This document shows positions 1-10,131 of a stretch of 64,000 nucleotides of DNA, in pieces. The translations under genes were made by a program, and so were the position numbers. The DNA lies in contig NC_026744.1 of NCBI RefSeq assembly GCF_000210295.1, forward strand, positions 3,720,001-3,784,000. The letters run 5' to 3'. The notes beneath the pieces were generated by a model. The model did not search any database, had not been told where the DNA came from, and saw only the letters and a list, made by a program, of their open reading frames with translations. The first letter of the stretch is position 1, and each line of letters begins with the position of its first letter. Origin of the DNA: Trypanosoma brucei gambiense DAL972 (taxonomy: Eukaryota > Euglenozoa > Kinetoplastea > Trypanosomatida > Trypanosomatidae).

Positions 1-2
1 TC

Positions 3-1664
3 CGTGTGTCACTTGCCGGCGTGCGTTCTAGCAAAAATATCACTCGAGAACAAGATGGGCGATCCCCCGAAACTCGTGTCACTTACGGTGATTATGAGTG
101 GGAGGCCCGTGAGTTCCTGCGGGTGCATTTTGCTGGCAAGCGGGTAACAGTAAAGGTTGAGTACTGCCGTCAAATTGCTGAAACGGGAGAAGTTCGACCA
201 GTGGCTCTGATTACCGTTCTCGAAACAGGGGAGAATGTGGGTTCGGCGTTGCTTGAGACTGGTTATGTTAACTTCTTCCTCGGAAGAAATGATATATGTT
301 CAGCGGCGGCAGAGTTACAATGCGCCAGCGAAAGGGCGGAAGCAAAAGGTGTTGGTGTACATAGTAAGGCCCCGGCCCCGGTAGTGAAGGTACTCGAGTT
401 GGTTCACTTAGGAAGTGCGCGTGGAAAGTACTACCTGAGCTTTCTTCAGCGTGGGATGCAAGGAAATCGGCCACCGGTGCTGAAGGGCATCGTCGATGTT
501 GTAATTGGTGGCAGCTCCCTTCGCGTGTTTGTCCCGAGGGAACACTTTCAGATACCGGTGAAGGTGGCTGGTATAATCACACCCATGGGAGCAGCTGGTG
601 GATCATCGGAAGGCGGTGAACCGTTCGCTGAGGAGTCCAAAAGATTTGCCGTAGACAAACTTCAACACATGGAGGTTGGCATTCAGGTGCACGCAGCGGA
701 CAAGGTGGGGAACTTCATTTCGTCAGTGACGCTCCCTGATGGCACTAATTTTGCTGTGGCTATGGTGGAGATGGGTTTTGCAACCGTTGCGAATGCCGAT
801 CGCCTCCCGCACAATCAACAACTTCTCGAGGCTGAGGCGAAAGCGAAGGCGGAGAAGAGAAACATCTGGTCAAATAACTCATCCGTCCCCCAACGTGCCG
901 CAAAGCTCGAAGCACAGAAAATTCGGACAGGTCCCATATGTTACACCTCATCGAGTGGTCCCAAGGCCGAGTTCCAGCAGTACATGCTTTCCGAGGTTGG
1001 TGAGAATGGTTATTCCGTTTACTTGCAGGAGGCAACTGAGGATGTTGAGAAGAAATTGTTTATGATGCAGGACCTTCTCGGGCAGATTTCTTCCAGTAGC
1101 ACGGAATACAAGCCAAAGAAGGGTGAGCTCGTGGCTGCACTGTACAAGACAGACAAAACATGGAATAGGGCCAAGGTGGTCCAAGTCAGCAAGAAGGACC
1201 CAACTGTCACGGTTTGTTTCGTTGATTTCGGAACAAAGTCAGAGATTCGTTTGAAGGATGTTCGTGCGATACCGCGTGGACCAGAGTTTGCCATCGCGCG
1301 CGATTCAGCCCCACTTGCTCGCCTTGTGAGACTCGCGTTCCTGAAGTCAAAGATTCATACTGAAGCATACATTGACTACGCTTGTGACATCGCTTACGAG
1401 TACACGGATGGACCTGTTATTGCTAAGGAGGTTTATCAGGACCCTGAGTGTAATGTTTACTACATTGTAAGTACAAGTGAGAATTCGAGTTCCCTCAATG
1501 AGGTGCTGCTTCAGCGGGGTGCTGCGGTGCTCGATCGGGCTGCGGAAAGTGTTGACCCTGAAGGGCATAAGCGCCACGTTACTGCGCAGAATGTTGCAAG
1601 GAAAGGCCACAAGGGGATGTGGCAATATGGTGATATTGATAACGAAAGCGACGAGGATAACTGA
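3..1664 (+). CDS. TSN: Tudor-SN (SND1-like) nuclease-fold protein, 5' truncated by the window edge
   Basis: The reading frame is open to the left edge; it begins mid-domain with a VSLAGVRS-type staphylococcal-nuclease strand and no plausible ATG, so the N-terminal part lies outside the window. The visible 553 residues contain one SNase-like repeat (about 1-115), a second (about 130-290), a Tudor core around 365-425 (GELVAALYKTDKTWNRAKV, then VCFVDFGTKSEIRL), and a closing half SNase repeat to about 540 with an acidic tail ending NESDEDN. This order (SN-SN-Tudor embedded in SN5) is the diagnostic C-terminal half of SND1/TSN, a four-plus-one SNase RNA-binding protein of RNP granules and RNA decay in other eukaryotes. 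The full protein is usually about 900 aa, so roughly 350 residues are missing on the left. Function in this organism is inferred from the family. Confidence 0.9.
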   Translation, partial: RVSLAGVRSSKNITREQDGRSPETRVTYGDYEWEAREFLRVHFAGKRVTVKVEYCRQIAETGEVRPVALITVLETGENVGSALLETGYVNFFLGRNDICSAAAELQCASERAEAKGVGVHSKAPAPVVKVLELVHLGSARGKYYLSFLQRGMQGNRPPVLKGIVDVVIGGSSLRVFVPREHFQIPVKVAGIITPMGAAGGSSEGGEPFAEESKRFAVDKLQHMEVGIQVHAADKVGNFISSVTLPDGTNFAVAMVEMGFATVANADRLPHNQQLLEAEAKAKAEKRNIWSNNSSVPQRAAKLEAQKIRTGPICYTSSSGPKAEFQQYMLSEVGENGYSVYLQEATEDVEKKLFMMQDLLGQISSSSTEYKPKKGELVAALYKTDKTWNRAKVVQVSKKDPTVTVCFVDFGTKSEIRLKDVRAIPRGPEFAIARDSAPLARLVRLAFLKSKIHTEAYIDYACDIAYEYTDGPVIAKEVYQDPECNVYYIVSTSENSSSLNEVLLQRGAAVLDRAAESVDPEGHKRHVTAQNVARKGHKGMWQYGDIDNESDEDN

Positions 1665-2271
1665 TTTTTTCCCCTCCTCCTCCTCTCTCGTATCTGGTGG
1701 TTTGACAAATTATTGAATGAGACACCAACGAGGGGTGAAGCGTAGGACGTGTTAACGACGGGGAAACTTTATTTGGATTCCTGGGTGTCTTTTTTTTTTC
1801 TTCTTTTTCTTTCTGTACCCTTGTCACATTTTTTTTCGCATATCTTTGTGAAGGAGTCTGGTCACGCCTTCACAGAAGTTTTCGGATACGTGCACGGATA
1901 ACTCTAACTTGTTTCCCTTCCCTTTTCAATTATTTGTGGAGCTACTATACCTTGAAGTGCGCTCCTATTCTGCGGGGAGGGATTTTTCTTTTTTTTTTTT
2001 GAGGTGAGGTAATTTTTTCGCACATTTTGTGCGCTCGGCCCCTTTCCTATACCTTTTTTAAAAAAAATGTGAAGGGGGGATATTACATGAATTGTATCAA
2101 ACGGTGAAGAAAACATATTTTTTGAAATATGCTTTCTTGATTCTTTCTTTGTCTTTATTTGTTTGATTTGCTGTAGCGAAGAGGTATCTTTGTGAAGGAG
2201 AAGGAAACTTTGTTGTGCCTTTTTTTTTCGTAGTTGATCGAGCAAAAATCGTTCGAAAAGATAGAAATTAC
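1665..2271. other. Intergenic spacer between TSN and the E2 gene
   Basis: Non-coding. It starts with a C/T-rich stretch directly after the TSN stop, has T-runs near 1789-1805, 1990-2000 and 2056, and ends with a T-run and TAG acceptor just before the E2 start. Expected to hold the TSN poly(A) site and the E2 spliced-leader addition site. Confidence 0.7.
2219..2233 (+). promoter_or_regulatory. Probable trans-splice acceptor (pyrimidine tract plus AG) for the E2 gene
   Basis: A run of about ten T followed by CGTAG, with the AG at 2232-2233, lies 38 nt before the ATG at 2272. It argues against a start upstream of 2272, because the upstream frame runs through the pyrimidine tract and lacks an ATG. 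Confidence 0.55.
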
Positions 2272-3015
2272 ATGTCTGCAATCCCTTACTTGCAAAAACA
2301 ACTTCACGAGCTTACGACGTGCCCGCCAGCAGGGTTTCGTATAGAGTCGGAAGATATTTATGTGTGGACCGTTTGGTTTACTGGACCTCAGGAAACTCCT
2401 TACGCCCCTGGTGTTTACCGTGCTGAGCTGCGGTTCCCCAAAGACTTCCCGATGGAGCCCCCAACCTTTAAAATGTTGTCAAGCATTTGGCACCCGAATG
2501 TTTATCCCGATGGTCGTGTGTGCATTTCTATTCTTCATCCACCCGGAGAGGATGAGATGAACAAAGAGGAGACTGCCATGATGCGGTGGACGCCAATTCA
2601 GACTATACGGTCCGTACTTCTTTCTGTTGTTTCACTTTTTAGCGACCCCGATCCCAAGGACGCCGGGGCCCCGGCCAATGTTGAAGCCTTAGTGCAATAC
2701 CGCAAGAACCGTGAAGAGTTCAATGAGCACTGCCGTCGGCTAGCAAACAAGTCGCTGTCGGAGCTTCCGGAAGATTTTGTGCCCATTCCTCAAGAGGAAC
2801 CACCCGAGCGACCTACAAACTACGCTGCCTCCATAGCAATGGGGTATGATGACGACTACGAGGTGGTGGTGTGCGATGCTCAAAATAAGTTTCCTGACGA
2901 ATTGAGGCAAGTACGGGAAATGGCTCTTGCGCCTGATAAGTCTGATGCTGAACTTATTGATATGCTCATTAAAGTGAAGGGTGACGTGGCAACTCTAATG
3001 GAGGCATTGATGTAG
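2272..3015 (+). CDS. Ubiquitin-conjugating enzyme E2, UBC7/CDC34 class with UBA-like C-terminus
   Basis: A 247-aa protein beginning MSAIPYLQKQL. The UBC fold spans about 1-165 with HPN at 74-76 and the catalytic cysteine at 84 (GRVCISILHPPGEDEMN). The acidic insertion right after the active site (GEDEMNKEET) is the mark of the UBC7/UBE2G and CDC34/UBE2R group. The C-terminal 40 residues (FPDELRQVREMALAPDKSD onward) resemble a UBA-type three-helix ubiquitin-binding domain, so this may be a chain-extending E2. I chose ATG 2272 because the in-frame extension upstream crosses the poly-T acceptor and lacks an ATG. Class assignment within UBC7/CDC34 is uncertain; the E2 identity is not. Confidence 0.93.
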   Translation: MSAIPYLQKQLHELTTCPPAGFRIESEDIYVWTVWFTGPQETPYAPGVYRAELRFPKDFPMEPPTFKMLSSIWHPNVYPDGRVCISILHPPGEDEMNKEETAMMRWTPIQTIRSVLLSVVSLFSDPDPKDAGAPANVEALVQYRKNREEFNEHCRRLANKSLSELPEDFVPIPQEEPPERPTNYAASIAMGYDDDYEVVVCDAQNKFPDELRQVREMALAPDKSDAELIDMLIKVKGDVATLMEALM

Positions 3016-3111
3016 CCGTATTTGTTTACGCAGACATGAGCTGCGTGACAGAAGAAGTGTTCGTGCAGAGCAAGGGTACAGAGCGGAAATAAATTGTGTA
3101 TATGTATGAGG

Positions 3112-3146
3112 ATATATATATATATATATATTTGTGTGTGTGTGTG
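3112..3146. repeat. (TA)n/(TG)n dinucleotide repeat
   Basis: Alternating TA then TG units just downstream of the E2 stop codon. Simple sequence, likely length-variable between strains. Confidence 0.85.
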
Positions 3147-3678
3147 TAACATAATGGTGCAGGGATGTAACAGATAAAAGGGAAAGCAATAAGAAGGTAA
3201 AAAAGAAAAAAAATAAAAAATAATAGGTGATGTGGGGAAAGGTGAGAGATGTTGGAGGAAAACAATGTCAAACAGTAGTTTCACTATTGTGACCAAAGTG
3301 CACATAACCTGTTCACTCATCCCTTGTAACCTTCTTCAACTTATTGTTGCAATAGCGCTGAACGGGCGGGAGCTTCTCACGTTTCCGTTTCTAGGGCTAT
3401 GACGTTATCTCAACACTCACAACCCTAAAATCACCGGGTACTTCTACCACCTTCTTCCCGTTTCCTCTTTTTTTTGTTTTTACTGATGTGACGCCATCAT
3501 CATTTTTCCTGTTCAAGAAATGAAGACTCTGACAATTGCTGGTTTTTTTTTTTGAGGTCTTTTTTTTTGTTGTGTTTCCTTTTGCGCACACGCGGAAGAT
3601 GACGTCTTTTGAAGCGATGAGCGGAAAGGAGGGGGAAAAAGAAGGTGGGATGCAACGGATGAGATGCGAAATAAATAA

Positions 3679-3683
<5 letters not shown>

Positions 3684-3714
<31 letters not shown>
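3684..3714. repeat. (TA)n dinucleotide repeat
   Basis: About 15 consecutive TA units preceded by AAATA repeats. Confidence 0.85.
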
Positions 3715-3716
<2 letters not shown>

Positions 3717-4397
3717 GACCCTCATATCAGAGGTATTACGTTGACCCAATTGTCAGTACAGAGTGAGGGACAATAAGTGAAGGTTGCGGTTTTTTTTCTT
3801 AAAAGTTTCGTACTCATATTTTACTTTCCCCCCCTCCCCACACCTTTATGTCAATATCTGTACGTGTGTGCTTAAATGAAACAGAGCGGGCTTGGAAGAA
3901 AAGGATAATGTGGAGACAGGGGTAAGGTAGAAATACTGGTATGTGTGAAAGTGCTGGTGCGTAGACTGAGAAAAATGTGCAAAACATAAAGTAATGAGGG
4001 AGTAAAGAGATGATGGATTGTTAGGAAGATCCGGGGAGAACGCAACTTAGAGAACAGGAAAAATAAATATAAATAAATATATGTATTCGATGTGTGAGGA
4101 GGTGTGAAATGGTTTCATTCGCCTGTTAAATATAGTTTGAGTTGATTCTTTCCCCCTCTCCTTCTACTCGTTGCTGATTTTGATGACAATTTTTTAAGTT
4201 TTAACTTTCTTACTCCGCCTTCTCCCCCTCGTCATTGGTGCCGCTTCCGTTGGAGCGGTGTGCAACACTTTCGTGTAAGCCAGTTTGCGCGGATGTTAAC
4301 TATCCCACTACCTTTGTCCCTTGTTTATTTTCGCACTGTACCCCTCATTACTGCGTTTCCTTGCAATTATTCCGCCTGCGCGAACGACACCGAACGT

Positions 4398-4428
4398 CTT
4401 CCCCCCTTTTTTCTTTGCCTTCGCACAG
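4398..4428 (+). promoter_or_regulatory. Probable trans-splice acceptor for the calpain-like gene
   Basis: A C/T tract (TCTTCCCCCCTTTTTTCTTTGCC) is followed by CACAG with the AG at 4427-4428, 8 nt before ATG 4437. This makes the frame upstream of 4437 (residues lacking conserved character) unlikely to be translated from the main transcript. A more distal acceptor using ATG 4293 cannot be excluded. Confidence 0.5.
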
Positions 4429-4436
4429 CTTCACGC

Positions 4437-7400
4437 ATGTCACAAAGATCGAGGAAAGTTCCCACGGAAGGTGGTGTTTTATCTGTTAACAGCGGAAGCG
4501 GTCTTGCAATATGGAACGAATTACAGATACAACAGGAAAATTGGGGCGGTAATTTGGGTTTGCCGGCGAGGGAGCCCGGTGCCGTAGTGGAACTCGCCAG
4601 CACAGAAGGGAAAATTGTAGTGTCGACTGATCCGGAGCAGCGTAACATTTTCAAGGAGTGTATTTTGGGTTTGAGTGGTTCTGTAGGGGATATCACGTGT
4701 ACAGATTTCGAGGTGAATTGGAAGCGACCGGTGGAGATATTCGCTCCGTTTCGCCCTCTAGTGCACCGTAATGTGACTCCCTTTTTTGATCCGTACGATA
4801 CGCAGCGGGTGATTGGTAGTAGGGTTCCAGCTATGACGTCTCCTTCACGAAGGGCGGATTCAAAATCAAGTGCGGCAGCAATTCCTTTGCACATTCAGTT
4901 CCCTGAGATTGTGACGACCGCAGAGTTTCCCACTCCTGAAGCCCCTGCCACTGAATCACTGGCTTTCTCTGAGGAGGGGGTTGTTGGGCAATACCGCAAG
5001 GTACAACCTCTAACGCAGGCTTATGATGTCGGCCTTGAATTGGGTTGCGCAGCAACGCCTGCGGAGGCTTGCGGGTCGCGCTACAGCACGGGCCTTCGCC
5101 GCCGGCTTAACCAAGCGGATGCTATTTCTCGCTTGTCAGAACCTCCACCGTTTGTGATGGACGCTTTCAACACTGCAATCCGATTTGTTGAGAGTGAACA
5201 GAACATCTTAACGAAGGGGAACTACTTGTGGGAGCTGATCCACCCACATGCCCCAGGGACGTGCCACCCGGTTTACAACCCATATGGAAAATACGTTGTT
5301 CGACTTTTCATTGACGGCTACTTTCGTCAAGTGCCGATTGATGACTATCTCCCCGTGGATGCTCTTGGTCGGCCATTTTTCAGCGTTACGGCGCAAAAAG
5401 AAATTTGGCCGGCACTCATCGCGAAGGCTCTCTTCGTGGCTTTGGGCCCAAACAGACATTTACTCTTTACTGACTCGGAGGCCATCATCGCATGTTTGTT
5501 AGGTGAATGGGTGCCGCAGCGTATTAACCCTCGAACTCAACCCGCAACAGCATGTGCACTGTTATTGAATGCCCGAAAAGATCAGTTGTACAACGACAGT
5601 GACGCGACGCACTTCTCGGCGTCCCAGGTGCTCACTCCGGACGAGGATAAGGGTGTTTCAGTGAGCACACAAGAACAGTGTAACACATCTCCTTGGGTGG
5701 ATAACCAAATTAATGAGAGACCGGCTAGCCAAAGTAAGCGGGCGTCAAGACTGGAGGCATCCTTTGCAAACGGCGCGAACAGTCCCTTGAGTTACGACAT
5801 ATCGGTTACTAACGTTCCAGCCGTTCCTGAGACTCCGGTTATTTGTGCTGTTGGAGTTCTGCCACATGACATGCGGAAATTGTACGTAATACACAAAGTA
5901 GTTGTTTTTCGGGATACCCTGGCCCTGAAAATTTCGACGAACCCACCATCAAGCATTATAGAACCGAAGGAGCTCACACTAGATAATAAAGACGAGGCAG
6001 TGCAGGGCTTGCTGCACCATCCATCTTGCGGTGATTTGGATCAAAGGGGAACCGGTTGGGCGGCATCTCAAGAATCAGCGGTGGCGTCATCCGCGTTTTG
6101 GGTCACCTTTGAGGAATTGGCAGAGTCACTAGACATAATAATTTGGCGGCAACTAGGTCAAGAGAGTCCATTTACATTTAATAGTCGAATTACCTATACA
6201 GATACTTCAAGTCATCCCAGGAAAAAGGGTGCCGCTTCTGCTGCAGCCGCTGCAACTACTGTGGCACGACAGACTGTCGTTCGGTGGATGCACATATCAT
6301 CCAAAGCCCCAGAGCAGATTGCCATTGTTAATCTTGGGGGAAGCGCATCATGTCGTGCTGCAAGTGCTGTAATTGGTTCTCCCACCCCTTCTTTGTTGGC
6401 TGCGGCGCACCAAACTCCGGCGCTGTCGATGATGGGGAGCGAATCGAGCCAGCTGAAAGCATTATCGGGAGAAGGGAGGGAGGTGCATCTCGATTTGTAC
6501 AGGTGGGATCGAGGTGATGTGTTATGTCGTGCGGCCTCTTTTGCGTGCGAACCGAGTAGGCTAGAATGCATGCTCCACACTGTACCGGCCGGTTCACATG
6601 TGTTTCGCGTGACGGTTGTTGGACTAGAACCCCAGGAAGTAGTAGGCCTGTTTTCGACACGGAATTTTATACTAGGAGACGAAAAAGAAGCTCTTCGCTC
6701 AGCTAATATATTCAAAATGAGTGATGCAGGTGCTCATCCCGGGGTGGAAAAACCCAATGAAGAAGTTATATGGTTTAAGCACCGCTTTGCGGTGAAGGAA
6801 CCAACAATTGTCTCCTTTGTTTTGAGCACGCTCGAAAGCGGTGAAGAGCTTTCGATGTACCGAGATATGCCTGGGGCTAGCGGGAAAGAGTCGAAGGGAG
6901 TTAAAACGCGCAACACAAACGTAAGGTTACATTCAAAGGAGGCTGCCGAGGGTTCCCCCCCGCGGGGGGCGCACGCAGAAATTATACCGTACTGCAACGT
7001 TTTGTTGGTGGATTTGGACGCGGGTACTTCAAAGCGTGGGGCGGTAGGCCATCTCGTGCGGCAGCGTATTGAACCCAATCAGAGGGGATATCTTGTTATG
7101 GCCTATGCGTTGGTTGAGGCGGACTCCATCTCATTTTCGTTGAAACCGGCAGATTTGTGTGCCGACTCTCCTTTAGAATATGGCTCGCCACGTGAGAAGG
7201 AAACCAATGGTCTCTCTCCATGCGGCGACAAAGGCCCCTTAACCCCCTTTGGAGTGAGACCGCATCTCTTTTCAAAGGGATGGTGGCGGCTTGTGGTGCT
7301 TTCTAGCGTTCCATTAGATTCATACAGGGCAATACCCAAAGACACGTGGTCGTTTGCTGAAAAGGGGCAACTTAAGCAAGGATCTAACGCCCTGCTCTTT

Positions 7401-8807
7401 TCCTACGCATGCACCGTGTCGGATCGTACGGATATTACTTTACTTCTTGATGTTCACTCACAGAGACCCATTCCGTTTCATATCAAGATATTTCGTGCCG
7501 GTGTTGAAGGTCCACCAGTGTTTGTCTCCGAGGAGTGTGTTAACCACCTCTTTGTCCCACACGTTGCTGTGGACGTTCCTGAAAAGGTGAAAAACGTCGC
7601 GTATATTATCGAGGCGTGGTTAGATAAGGAGAAGGTGGAGGAGTGGGAGCGTATGCGTCGTCTGTCTCAGGAGTTAAAGTTTCTGCTTGCGGCTGAAGCA
7701 GCCAGAGTGAAGGCGGAAATGAAGCAACAGAAGGAGCTTCAGGAGTATCATGAGGATCCTCGTGCTTTTAAAGAACGTCTTTTGAATCAAGAGATGGGAC
7801 CGGTCGAGAACCTTGTTCCAACTCCTTTAAGGGAACAAATGTCAGTGTCGTCTAAAAAAGGTCGACCATCTGTAGATAAGCGCAGGACGCTGAGTAACGC
7901 TGCGCCCAGTAGGCAAACGATTGTGAGGACCTCTGTAACACCCTCCACGCCAGCCAGTGCCGTCGCCGTCCACATCGATTCTATTGATCCTGAGCTTGTG
8001 GTAACTTATGACCTCAGGCTCTATTTTTCCGCAAAAACTGATGTCAAGTGTGTGGCCACTGGTAAGGATCCTCTGACGACTATGCGGGGCCTTTGGGTTC
8101 CACCAATTGATCCTCTTTTTGGGGAAGCCCCTCCGCTCTCCGGTGGTCGCTCGGGAGGGCAGCGTGGGAAGCAGAAGGATTCTTCTCCATCTCCTGAAGA
8201 ATTATACAAGGCGGATCAGGGCCGTTTGAGCCGTCAAAATTTTCTTGAAAATCCCAGGAACCTCCTTTTTCCATATCTTCCACAGGGTGAAAAGATACGA
8301 GGGGTTGAGGAGAGCGCGCCGAACGCATTAGCAAGCACCCCTTCCATAGCGTTAGTGGTTGGGGTAGAGGATGAGCCCAACTTTTTGCATGCCCCTATTT
8401 TGGATGAATCAGCCCATCGTGTTCAACATTTCTCTCTGTACGCTACGGAAGTGGTACCACCAACGCACGGTTCACCAACGCAGAGCGCTTCCGGTGTTCC
8501 TTTTCTGCGAACTCGGTCCCCCAACGGCCGAATTGCAGCGCCAACCTTTGGGAACAATCCGCCTCCGACGGATGATGACGCTCTTGCAATTGAACTGAAG
8601 ACGCCAGTAAACGAAGTGTGTTTGTGGCTTGGTGAGGAACTCAGGCGACAAGAGGAAAGACGTGCGGAATGCAGAAATGGAATAAAAACCCTAATGCGCG
8701 AATATTGGGAAACTCGAAAACCCGGAGCCGCAGTACTGGCGCTTCCCCATGCGAGGGAAGATGAAGGCAACAAACGACCGAGACCACGCTCGAAGATGTC
8801 GAGCTAA
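4437..8807 (+). CDS. Large calpain-like / androglobin-like protein
   Basis: 1456 aa from ATG 4437; the same frame is open further up to a GTG, with an alternative ATG at 4293. Residues about 243-340 look like the C-terminal half of a calpain protease core: YNPYGKYVVRLFIDGYFRQV, then PIDDYLPVD, then EIWPALIAKALFVALGP. This block, and WVTFEELAESLDIIIWRQ near 555-572, match the order seen in androglobin, a calpain-like protein of motile cilia in animals. I see no calpain catalytic cysteine motif before the His/Asn-type half, so protease activity is doubtful. Residues after about 1050 contain a charged helical stretch (EEWERMRRLSQELKFLLAAE) and several Ser/Pro-rich linkers. Other possible name: calpain-like cysteine peptidase family, non-catalytic. 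No globin fold could be recognised by eye. Confidence 0.75.
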   Translation: MSQRSRKVPTEGGVLSVNSGSGLAIWNELQIQQENWGGNLGLPAREPGAVVELASTEGKIVVSTDPEQRNIFKECILGLSGSVGDITCTDFEVNWKRPVEIFAPFRPLVHRNVTPFFDPYDTQRVIGSRVPAMTSPSRRADSKSSAAAIPLHIQFPEIVTTAEFPTPEAPATESLAFSEEGVVGQYRKVQPLTQAYDVGLELGCAATPAEACGSRYSTGLRRRLNQADAISRLSEPPPFVMDAFNTAIRFVESEQNILTKGNYLWELIHPHAPGTCHPVYNPYGKYVVRLFIDGYFRQVPIDDYLPVDALGRPFFSVTAQKEIWPALIAKALFVALGPNRHLLFTDSEAIIACLLGEWVPQRINPRTQPATACALLLNARKDQLYNDSDATHFSASQVLTPDEDKGVSVSTQEQCNTSPWVDNQINERPASQSKRASRLEASFANGANSPLSYDISVTNVPAVPETPVICAVGVLPHDMRKLYVIHKVVVFRDTLALKISTNPPSSIIEPKELTLDNKDEAVQGLLHHPSCGDLDQRGTGWAASQESAVASSAFWVTFEELAESLDIIIWRQLGQESPFTFNSRITYTDTSSHPRKKGAASAAAAATTVARQTVVRWMHISSKAPEQIAIVNLGGSASCRAASAVIGSPTPSLLAAAHQTPALSMMGSESSQLKALSGEGREVHLDLYRWDRGDVLCRAASFACEPSRLECMLHTVPAGSHVFRVTVVGLEPQEVVGLFSTRNFILGDEKEALRSANIFKMSDAGAHPGVEKPNEEVIWFKHRFAVKEPTIVSFVLSTLESGEELSMYRDMPGASGKESKGVKTRNTNVRLHSKEAAEGSPPRGAHAEIIPYCNVLLVDLDAGTSKRGAVGHLVRQRIEPNQRGYLVMAYALVEADSISFSLKPADLCADSPLEYGSPREKETNGLSPCGDKGPLTPFGVRPHLFSKGWWRLVVLSSVPLDSYRAIPKDTWSFAEKGQLKQGSNALLFSYACTVSDRTDITLLLDVHSQRPIPFHIKIFRAGVEGPPVFVSEECVNHLFVPHVAVDVPEKVKNVAYIIEAWLDKEKVEEWERMRRLSQELKFLLAAEAARVKAEMKQQKELQEYHEDPRAFKERLLNQEMGPVENLVPTPLREQMSVSSKKGRPSVDKRRTLSNAAPSRQTIVRTSVTPSTPASAVAVHIDSIDPELVVTYDLRLYFSAKTDVKCVATGKDPLTTMRGLWVPPIDPLFGEAPPLSGGRSGGQRGKQKDSSPSPEELYKADQGRLSRQNFLENPRNLLFPYLPQGEKIRGVEESAPNALASTPSIALVVGVEDEPNFLHAPILDESAHRVQHFSLYATEVVPPTHGSPTQSASGVPFLRTRSPNGRIAAPTFGNNPPPTDDDALAIELKTPVNEVCLWLGEELRRQEERRAECRNGIKTLMREYWETRKPGAAVLALPHAREDEGNKRPRPRSKMSS

Positions 8808-9866
8808 ATGTATGTGGTTGGGAAAAGTTTACCGATTTGTGACACCTTTTTCCCCTTTTCTTTTTATTTTTAGACCAGTGGAAACGTGCCATCGTACAAC
8901 AGCGTTACTATTATTATTATTACTTGTGTGTATGTGTGTGCGTAGGTGTGTGCCTGCTTGTTTTTGTTATATTCTTCCTTTTTCCTTCCCCGCTAATGTG
9001 AACAGCAGGTGACTCGTATACAATGTAATTTAGTGACTCGCGTTCGCACGCATTTCAATTGGAGGTATGTGAACTTTTTTTTTTGTTCAGCCTCCTTTTT
9101 TTTTTTTTTGCTGCAGTGCACTCGTTGAGATGATTTGCTCGTGCGTTCATTACGTGTCATAAATATACGTGCATCTGTCTGTTTATATTTGTGCATTTGT
9201 AAGAAGTATTGTATCTGTTGTTGGTATGTAACGTGTTGCACGGCGTCGGCAACTCATTTCCCCTCCCCTTTATTCTTTTATGCTTCTGCGCTTTTAATTC
9301 TCCCATTTTTCTTTTTCTTTACGTATGTGTCTATTTCCTCATCCCCTTTCTGCAACTATACTGCGGTAACGGGAACAATAGGACTTTAGGAGACAAAAAG
9401 AGAAAATAAAGCCACACAACGGGTAAGTGTGAAGGAAGGGAAACAACGGAAGAGTAAAAAACAAAGGAAGTGAAAACGAAGCAAGGAGAAATAAAAGAAA
9501 GGTCAGCGAAAATTGGGAAAAAAGGGCAAAAAAAGAAAAGGAATTAGAAAGCCCCCAAACAAAAACATACGTTTATAGAAACAGCACCTATCAAGGAAAG
9601 CGAGAAGGAAGGAAATCCGTCCAAAAAGAAAAAAAAGAGGTTGGTGCCAGTGACCGCAATCATAATCGCTTTTTGATCTCTCAAGGACTTTCCACAGGAG
9701 GAAAGGGAAAGGAGGAGAGAAAAGCACATCAGTTTGCGAGTTTCTTGCATAGCGTAGAAACAGAGAGAACGAGAAAAGTGTTTCTGTCCCTAGTGATTTA
9801 AATAAGAGGAAGTTGACGCAAAGGGAGGAAACCAAGAGGAAGTGTAAAAGAGAGAGAGACGGAGGA

Positions 9867-9867
<1 letters not shown>

Positions 9868-9901
<34 letters not shown>
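9868..9901. repeat. (TA)n dinucleotide repeat
   Basis: About 16 TA units at the end of a purine-rich block. Confidence 0.85.
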
Positions 9902-9902
<1 letters not shown>

Positions 9903-10029
9903 TGTGTTTTTGTTTTTGAACTTTATTTTCCCATATTCGATAACCGGCGCGATTGTTTGATAAATCACTTCTGTCGTTGTGTTGATTGATTTGAATCCCT
10001 TGAAAAGTATTGAACCCGGAAACATCCGT

Positions 10030-10045
10030 CGGTTTCTCTGCACAG
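10030..10045 (+). promoter_or_regulatory. Candidate trans-splice acceptor for the RRM gene
   Basis: A short tract GGTTTCTCTGCACAG with AG at 10044-10045, 87 nt before the ATG. The intervening leader has no ATG. The tract is short, so another AG may be used. Confidence 0.35.
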
Positions 10046-10131
10046 AGCTGTACGCCTTGTGCTGAAAAGCCGCAGACATTCAACCATAGGTATCCACTTC
10101 AACCCGAGCTTGTGCATCCTCCACGTGAGTA

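Larger units (their letters stand above)
3016..4436. other. Long spacer with TA/TG microsatellites
   Basis: 1.4 kb without a credible gene. It contains (TA)n then (TG)n at about 3112-3146, a second long (TA)n at about 3684-3714, T-runs at 3541-3570, a C-rich tract near 3826, and a pyrimidine-rich stretch at 4146-4240. Short ORFs across it are low-complexity Phe/Lys/Ile strings. Part should be the E2 3' UTR. Confidence 0.6.
8808..10131. other. Long low-complexity spacer upstream of the RRM gene
   Basis: T-runs at 9076-9085 and 9105-9115 and a C/T-rich stretch at 9255-9345 are followed by an almost pure purine block from about 9390 to 9870 and a (TA)n at 9868-9901. From about 9905 to the RRM start the sequence regains normal complexity. 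No credible ORF. Confidence 0.6.

Noticed and set aside
2215..2271. N-terminal extension of the E2
   Set aside because: Starts with GTG inside the poly-T acceptor; real ATG is at 2272.
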